Of a stretch of DNA of 64,000 nt, positions 58,701-64,000 are shown one piece after another. This DNA comes from Aphelocoma coerulescens (Eukaryota; Chordata; Aves; Passeriformes; Corvidae). The translations under genes were made by a program, and so were the position numbers. The notes below the pieces were generated by a model. That model did no database searches and was not told where the DNA came from. It worked only from the letters and a program-made list of their open reading frames with translations. Numbering within the stretch: the first letter of the stretch is position 1; each line of letters starts with the position of its first letter. The DNA is taken from assembly GCF_041296385.1 (NCBI RefSeq), contig NC_091014.1:52036078-52100077 (forward strand). The letters run 5' to 3'.

Positions 58701-59169
58701 CCACACAGCACTTAAAATATCAGTCTGTCAGCGCCTTGTCTACACAAGGAACGGTCGTGAGGAATAGACTCAACTGTTGAAGAAACAGGATTGAGGAGGT
58801 CAGGGAATTCCTCCTTCACAGAATCCAAAGTGATTTATTTTCTTACTGAGTCCAATTTTCCCTCCCCTCCCTGTCTGACAGTTTTTTTGGGGAAGAGTGA
58901 CTAGTAAAGGAGGCATCTTTATCCCTTGGGCTGGATTAGTCACGTTCGTCTCTGGTGGAGCAACATTTCTCACTGTAGTGACTTCTGTTTCAGCAGATCA
59001 CTTATAGCCATTTCTAACAGAACAAACGTCAGTGTCTGCTTATTAAGAACTAATTAATCATCTTTTGAATAATTTTCCTCCTTTTTTTTTTCTTTTCATC
59101 ATTCTGCAGACACCTAAGAAGCAAGAAACTCTAGAAGAATCCTCTGATACATTGTATGAGAATATCTAA
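45651..59169 (+). CDS. NFAM1: NFAT-activating protein with ITAM 1 (NFAM1), complete six-exon gene
   Basis: A single-pass receptor that signals through its own ITAM to Syk-family kinases, calcium and NFAT in B and myeloid cells; its ligand is not established. Exons 45651-45705, 47774-48112, 49157-49266, 51742-51840, 56412-56498 and 59110-59169 join in frame to give 249 residues. Visible parts: signal peptide (1 to about 18, VIFLFLWLLQCG); a V-type Ig domain with Cys43, Trp62 and GTYYC (Cys112); N-glycosylation sequons at 87, 103 and 137; a transmembrane helix about 143-165 with no charged residue, followed by KRK; a proline-rich stretch 189-198; an ITAM at Y200-DSL-x7-Y211-SSL; and a third tyrosine motif YENI (246-249) at the very C-terminus. 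Human NFAM1 has the same layout, including YTAL-x7-YACI and a terminal YENL. The ATG sits in a good context (CATCATGG). Strand and neighbours agree with human 22q13 synteny to SERHL2. Confidence 0.96.
45706..47773 (+). other. NFAM1 intron 1
   Basis: GT-AG intron of 2.07 kb. No nested gene was recognised. Confidence 0.8.
47774..48112 (+). CDS. NFAM1: NFAM1 exon 2 (Ig V-type domain)
   Basis: 339 nt. The acceptor is CCCTTACAG and the donor AGAG|GTAAGT. The exon is phase 1 at both ends, as usual for Ig-domain exons. It encodes residues 19-131 with the Cys43-Cys112 pair, YYWIN and GTYYC. Confidence 0.96.
48113..49156 (+). other. NFAM1 intron 2
   Basis: GT-AG intron of 1.04 kb. Nothing else was recognised. 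Confidence 0.8.
49157..49266 (+). CDS. NFAM1: NFAM1 exon 3 (stalk and transmembrane helix)
   Basis: 110 nt. The acceptor is TTTCTTACAG. It encodes DTGYINTSYGWE and then the hydrophobic helix ending LLLWKRK. The donor used to stay in frame is AAAG|GCAAGT, a GC-AG type site. Confidence 0.93.
49267..49299 (+). other. NFAM1: Possible intron-retention tail of NFAM1
   Basis: If the GC donor is not used, translation continues ASNNQMKSNT and stops at 49297-49299. The product would be a membrane protein with a 13-residue tail (KRK plus 10) and no ITAM. This is an inference from the reading frame. Confidence 0.3.
49267..51741 (+). other. NFAM1 intron 3, GC-AG type
   Basis: Starts GCAAGT and ends TGTGCAG, 2.47 kb. 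It contains a 16-bp direct duplication at about 49778-49808 (GTTACTCTGTTTCAGA unit). No nested gene was recognised. Confidence 0.75.
51742..51840 (+). CDS. NFAM1: NFAM1 exon 4 (proline-rich, first ITAM tyrosine)
   Basis: 99 nt, phase 0 at both ends. The acceptor is TCCTGTGCAG and the donor TATGAT|GTGAGT. It encodes residues 169-201, ending SPPSPPPVYD with ITAM Tyr200. Confidence 0.94.
51841..56411 (+). other. NFAM1 intron 4
   Basis: GT-AG intron of 4.57 kb that divides the ITAM. It holds the 30-T run at 52704-52733. No nested gene was recognised. Confidence 0.8.
52704..52733 (+). repeat. Poly(T) run, 30 nt
   Basis: Thirty T residues follow a T/G-rich lead. It could be the reverse-strand tail of a retroposed fragment, but no element body was identified beside it. 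Confidence 0.95.
56412..56498 (+). CDS. NFAM1: NFAM1 exon 5 (rest of the ITAM)
   Basis: 87 nt, phase 0 at both ends. The acceptor is CTTTGTGCAG and the donor GGGAAG|GTAAGG. It encodes residues 202-230, SLDVQQVDVYSSLENN onwards, with ITAM Tyr211. Confidence 0.94.
56499..59109 (+). other. NFAM1 intron 5
   Basis: GT-AG intron of 2.61 kb ending in a strong polypyrimidine tract (T run near 59083-59091). No nested gene was recognised. Confidence 0.8.
59110..59169 (+). CDS. NFAM1: NFAM1 exon 6 (C-terminus, YENI)
   Basis: 60 nt including the TAA. The acceptor is ATCATTCTGCAG after a T-rich tract. It encodes TPKKQETLEESSDTLYENI. The YENI motif matches the terminal YENL of human NFAM1. Confidence 0.94.
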   Translation, partial: TPKKQETLEESSDTLYENI

Positions 59170-59854
59170 CAGGAAAGATATCTGACCCTATGTGGACCAG
59201 ACATCTTTCTGTATGGCAGAGCTACTCTCTTACATCCCAGATGAGATGCAGATACATGCAGAGATCCACAGTGACTTCAGAGCACAACCACGAGGGAATT
59301 GTGAACCCCTGGCTCCTTCTAAACTGCCCTTCATTAACAACAGAATGTATCTGTTAAAATCCCTCGGGGCTCAGTCTGCATTGATGCAGCAAAGCTATTT
59401 TGCAGCAAAGCTGTTTGATGCAAAAGAAAAGCTGCTTTTGTCAAGCACTTATCTTGGGAATGGGCAATCTGTGAAGGTTTCCCTCACCTGTCCCGGCTGA
59501 AATACTTAACTCTCGATCCTCTTCAAGTGGTAGGACAATCCAGAGACCTTTCTGCTTGCTGACTTGATGTTCCAATCCTGACCTGCAGCCGTCCATCTGA
59601 TCCTGTGCTTGTGGCTTTGCCAAAATGGCCATCAGGACTTCATGCATAGTTTAGATCCAAGCATCCACCTGTCTATTTTCTCTTTCTCAGGAACGCCACC
59701 GCAAGCACGCTTTCTCATAATCTGCTAATCCCATCAAGTAGTCACAGATGCCTGCTGTGACCTTACTCGGGCGAACCAAGTCAGTACCTCCAAGTAAATG
59801 CTTCCCCTTCAGCAATATCAGCAGTACACGGTGAGGACTGGATGCACTGACAGA

Positions 59855-59860
59855 AATAAA
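59855..59860 (+). terminator. Poly(A) signal AATAAA, proximal
   Basis: A canonical hexamer 686 bases after the NFAM1 stop. Usage is unknown. Confidence 0.4.
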
Positions 59861-60996
59861 GGCGGAGAAGAGGAACACAGAGAAAATATCCCTTTCTGAC
59901 AACATGTCTCAGTGACAGTGCCCATTCCAGAACAAGAAAGAGGAACGAGGAGGTGGGAATGTGAGGAAACTCCCTTGCTAGGGCTTCCTAAGCCAGGCGA
60001 GTCCGCAGCCAGGTTCCAGCCCACAGAAGTCCAAGTGGAGCTCCGCAGTTTCCTTTTCTTGGCAATGGCCGTTGTTATCACTTGGGATTTCGAACCTCTG
60101 TGAGAGCAGGCATGGTACCTCTGCCCCACCAAAACCAGTAGGTTTGCCTTTGTTTCAGCTGGCCGCTCTTTTTACTCCCCCGCCGTATATTATTGGCCAG
60201 GGAGACCAGTTCTGAAACTTAGAATGACTGGAGGAAAGGAGGAGGGAGGCCTTAGAAGTGAACTTTCTATCCAAATTCTTTCTCCCCTGTCAGCTGGAAC
60301 TTGCCTACCATTTGTGCTGATGCATATTCTGGTTCTGGTAGGGAAGAAGTTACATTAAATATCCGTATAACACGATCAAACCAGTGGATCAAAAAGCTGA
60401 GGCTGTTTTATCTCATTTTAAAAAACAACGACGAAATAACAACCAAACAAAACCAACCCAAAACAAGAATATGCAGCATAACTTGAGAGGAATTGTAGAA
60501 ACCTCTTTAAAGAAGAAGATCAAATTAAAATTGAGCTCCAGGGTCATAGGACCCTCTCTAGCTGAAGAAAATGTTGCTACGTATCAGAGATAGAGGCTAT
60601 GGAAAATGTCTCCGGGGCCTCCAACCTTCCTATACTATGTTTAAAGAGATAATCCGCTTATTGCTTTGCTCTTTTTATTAGAAGAGATTTCAAACATGCA
60701 ATTTGGACTTTCTTTAACCACAGAAAAATGCTCTTTCTCTTCCCAGTGCTGAGAAATTCACTTCAGAAAAAGCAATGAATGGACAGCATGGCTTATTAGA
60801 CCCATTTATAATTTGTTAAGTGATCGCAACAATTATAAATATTTTTGACGCAAAAATTTTTGGATTTTACTAATATGACCAGGAAACATTTGTGTTCACA
60901 GAAGACTTTACAGAGGATTGTAGAGGTTTAACAATTCCTTTCCTTAGCAAATTTGAAGAAATGATGAGATGAATTATAAATATGTTGCAGTATGGC

Positions 60997-61002
60997 AATA
61001 AA
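60997..61002 (+). terminator. Poly(A) signal AATAAA, middle
   Basis: A canonical hexamer in AT-rich DNA. T-rich sequence follows at 61065-61085. Confidence 0.45.
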
Positions 61003-61250
61003 ATATTCAGCAGATGCTGGTGGATTAGATGAAAAGTAAAAACTTTCAAAATAATGATGCTTAGGTTTTGTGTTTTGTTTTTTAAATTTTATAAATGCTA
61101 AAAATACTGGGTGCTACTGGAAATTTCCTGGCAAGGATCTCTCTTTGCAGTGAGTTGATTTGTCTTGTGTTTCTGTTACCTTTTTAAGTAGTATGTTTCT
61201 TACATTTATGCCTGAACAATTCTATATATTAAATAGCTGAAGCTGTTTAA

Positions 61251-61256
61251 AATAAA
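61251..61256 (+). terminator. Poly(A) signal AATAAA, distal
   Basis: A canonical hexamer at the end of the AT-rich block. No later signal was assigned to NFAM1. Confidence 0.4.
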
Positions 61257-61275
61257 ACATGAGAGAAAGAACAGT

Positions 61276-64000
61276 ATTTGGAATGGAAAATGCTATTCTA
61301 GAACAGTCAGCGCTAAAGTACTGGAAGAATCACACCAGGTTTTGATCAATTAAGTGAAAAAGTAAAAATTTTCAAGAAACACTGGCAAGTGTGGGGATTT
61401 GGGCTGTGTGCCAAACCTTGTCACAGTCGGGGTGGGGGTCGATGTGTTGATTTCAATGGCTTTCGGATTGGCCCTGTGAGGAAGGCTAAAAGGCTGCTGC
61501 ATGAGAAAAAGGAAGTTTAAAGCTATGTAGCCACAATCTAAAATCACTTCTTTAGCATCATGCACCATGGGCAGCCACAGCAGCAACAGCGTGTGTGAGA
61601 GAGAAAAGCATAAAGCAGAAGGCTGTGAGAGCAGGGATGTTTTTAAATGGTATGGAGTTTTCCAAGGTGGTATGAGGAAATGCCTGAAGGCACAGGTAGG
61701 GGAGACTAGGAAATATAATTTATATAATATTGGTATAGCTACTTTGTAGCAGAGATTTGTTCAGGGAAAAGGCAGTCATTTGATCTTTTTGTTGTCATTT
61801 GGTCTTTTTGTCTTACCTGTCTCTGTGGCCCATGAGAATAGGTGCAGAAAATGAGCATTACTAGCAAGAGGAAACGTGTTCATTTCTAAGTTCTAGGCAA
61901 TTGGGGAAAAGAAAAAAAAAAAAAAAAGAAAGGCAATTATGGATCAGTTTCCCCAGCTCCACAAATGTGAGAAGCAGTGACTGGCTTACTGTGTTCACCC
62001 TATACATTTTGCTTTAAAGTGAACGCTGAGAATGGATTCCTCTTAAAAACTGTGTCTCTAAGGGCCTCAGCTCCCCCCAGAATGGTGCTGTTATGCACAG
62101 AGCAGGCCCCCTGGTTATAGTGGTATAACCTTTGATTCCCAGGTGTTGAATTATCCTTTTCTGTTGACAGGATTTCAGGGAAGTGGAGACCTGTTATCAA
62201 AGTAAGCAGTGGTGTGAGGTGGAAATGCACTGCCTTGCCTTCTTCTAAAGGAGGTGCTGTGTTAGGACTAGGATCCTTTGCCCTCTTCACCAGACAAGAG
62301 CCTTTGGTCCTGAGAGTGCATTGCTGCAAAGGGTATTGGTGACACTGAGGTCATCTGTTCCCTTTAAATGGACTCCTTCATTATGCTTTACAGCAGATCT
62401 TCATTTGAGAAGGCAGAAACCAGAGTGCACTTGAGAGTTTTGTTGGTTTGATCTTTTTCTGCAGAGGACAAGCTCTTGCATGGGTAGTGTTTTGTCATAT
62501 GAAACAGTGCAAACTATATTTTGCCTTTATCTGCAGACAAGACCTAACTGTGGTGGATAACTCCAGTGAAACACATGTCCAAAGTGTTCTCCTTCATCAC
62601 TTCTGTCTTCTCTTCTTTAGCCTTCTCAGGAATGTCTCTACTGCAAATCATCTCTAAATACCCAGCTAGGGCTGGTTCTTTATCAAGGGAAGTGCTTGAC
62701 TGAACATCACCCAAGGAAAATGGTTACTATGGCTCTGGTTTGCACTGCTGTCCTACTCAGCAGTGCCCAGCGGGTGTGCGAGTCTGGGCCAAGGGCAGGG
62801 ATCTCTTGTTCCAGCTTGGCTGTCTCTTGGAAAGACTTGGTGTTCCTTCAGCCTTTGGCCATGCAATATTATGACCCCGTGAGACCAGGATTTAGGGAAG
62901 GCAGTGAGTGAAGCCACCAGATGGTGCCCTAGGTCCTCTCTGCTCTCTTTCCTGTCCCGTGTGTGCCCACATGCCCCCGCCAGCTTCCCTGGTAGCCCCC
63001 AGACCACAGACTCCCCAGGGGTGGTCAGCTACAGCCATGCAGAACATCCCCAGCCATGACTGTCTTCTACCCCTGGGCCTTGTGACTCTGACACTCCCCA
63101 AAGGTCTGCGCCATGGCCCAAGTGCCACCAGCGCCCGCAAAGAGATGGGTACAGGACAGGCTCCCCTCTTTTGCATCCATGATGTCTGGAGCAATCACTT
63201 CATCAGATACCAACGTCTTGGCACAGGACTGCCCATGTGAGGGACAGGAGAGTGGCTGCTGACACCATCACTGGGTCAGAGCAGCATCTGAAATGCAAAA
63301 CTGGTCAGATGTTGGGAGCTGCTTAGAATTGCCACCACCTTCTTTCACCATTTGGAAATGGCATCTTATCTCGAGTTTGGGAAAATTTACTGTGTGTCTG
63401 TGGTGAAAGAAATCCTTTGCATCATATGCTACTTTTCTTCTTTACTATGTCAGGAAACTGATGAAGTCTCAGATATTGCTCTTTCTGTGTTTTGGGATTC
63501 TGTGGTGGTCCAGATTTACAATGCACAGTGAAGTATCACTGAGAATTTATAAAGAAAAAGGGAACAGCGCAGAGAGCACCAGTGATCTCCAAGAGAAGAG
63601 AATAAGGTGAACGTTCAGTGTCTTCTCTTGCTTGATTCTAGGGCAAGCCAGTTTCCACTTACTGTGAGGGATGAAATGTTTTTCTTTGTTAATGATAAAG
63701 TAGAAATTCAGATTACTGTTAGTAACTAGTATGTCACTAGGTGCTTCACTATTAATAACAAGGCCTGTAAACCACTGGAATGTGTTGCGAGCCATGGATC
63801 TTCAAGGTTCACAGCATCTGTGCATCACAGAGCTGCAACTACACAGCTACCTGGGGACAACGTGTGGTGGTGCTTTGACAGTACCAGGGATGTTCCTGTG
63901 GAAAGTGACACGGAGGAATAGCCACCAGCTTCTGAGGCAAGGACTGTTTCAGCTCAATGGGAGGGCTCCTGTACCAGGAGGAAATCTTTCTCACTAGCTG
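61276..64000. other. Gene-free stretch at the right edge
   Basis: Contains a 16-A run at 61912-61927. No exon or RNA gene was recognised. In human the next gene on this side is TCF20, but none of its coding sequence is visible. Confidence 0.45.
61912..61927 (+). repeat. Poly(A) run, 16 nt
   Basis: Sixteen A residues, part of an A-rich tract from 61907. Confidence 0.9.

Larger units (their letters stand above)
59170..61275 (+). other. NFAM1: NFAM1 3' UTR, length depends on poly(A) site
   Basis: AT-rich sequence without coding potential follows the stop. Three AATAAA hexamers (59855, 60997, 61251) could end transcripts of about 0.7, 1.85 and 2.1 kb 3' UTR. Confidence 0.5.

Noticed and set aside
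62719..62911. A signal-peptide-like ORF (MVTMALVCTAVLLSSAQ start)
   Set aside because: The hydrophobic start is followed by a short frame with no domain, no upstream promoter signal and no splice-compatible continuation that I could find.
1..64000. CRISPR arrays, tRNA or rRNA genes, bacterial operons or viral genes
   Set aside because: No regularly spaced repeats, cloverleaf sequences, ribosome-binding-site-led gene strings or viral protein motifs were seen. The spliced vertebrate genes explain the coding signal.

Overview
The window looks like vertebrate nuclear DNA, most likely from a bird or another sauropsid. It has spliced genes with GT/AG introns, CpG islands, microsatellites and homopolymer runs. 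Two of its genes are recognisable orthologues of genes that are neighbours on human 22q13.2 (SERHL2 and NFAM1). The proteins are clearly diverged from the mammalian ones and no mammalian SINEs were seen. No prokaryotic, phage, CRISPR or tRNA features were found. Only a small part of the 64 kb codes for protein; most of the open reading frames are chance frames.

Left part (1-8.8 kb): a serine hydrolase-like gene (SERHL/SERHL2) lies on the minus strand. Nine coding exons from 5459 down to 596 join in frame and cover the alpha/beta-hydrolase fold from the LHGW oxyanion motif through the GHSMG nucleophile elbow. The last exon or exons, with the catalytic His, are off the left edge. A CpG island follows at 6.64-7.13 kb. 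Beyond it is a decayed tandem copy of SERHL exons 4, 3 and 2 (7436-8721), the exon 4 copy sitting exactly 3400 bp from the original.

Middle (8.8-45 kb): no confident gene up to a small GC-rich patch at 13.1-13.3 kb and a strong CpG island at 16.6-17.4 kb. The island probably carries the non-coding first exon(s) of a SOCS1-like gene whose single coding exon is at 30469-31152, after an intron of about 13 kb. The protein keeps a SOCS1-type KIR-like segment, an SH2 domain and the elongin BC box, but its C-terminus does not contain a recognisable Cul5 box. Two upstream ORFs precede its start codon. From 32 to 41.6 kb there are only microsatellites and unassigned DNA, then another CpG island at 41.7-41.96 kb with a G-quadruplex-prone tract.

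Right part (45.6-61.3 kb): a complete six-exon NFAM1 gene (249 residues) lies on the plus strand. It encodes a signal peptide, one V-type Ig domain, a transmembrane helix and a cytoplasmic ITAM. The ITAM is split exactly by an intron. The intron after the transmembrane exon appears to be of the GC-AG type, and its retention would give a receptor without a tail. Candidate poly(A) signals lie 0.7-2.1 kb past the stop.

Two of the three genes act in immune signalling: NFAM1 starts ITAM/Syk/NFAT signalling and the SOCS protein restrains JAK-STAT signalling. SERHL is a metabolic-type hydrolase. In human the order is NFAM1, RRP7A, SERHL2. Here I see no RRP7A exons, and the SOCS1-like gene sits in that interval.
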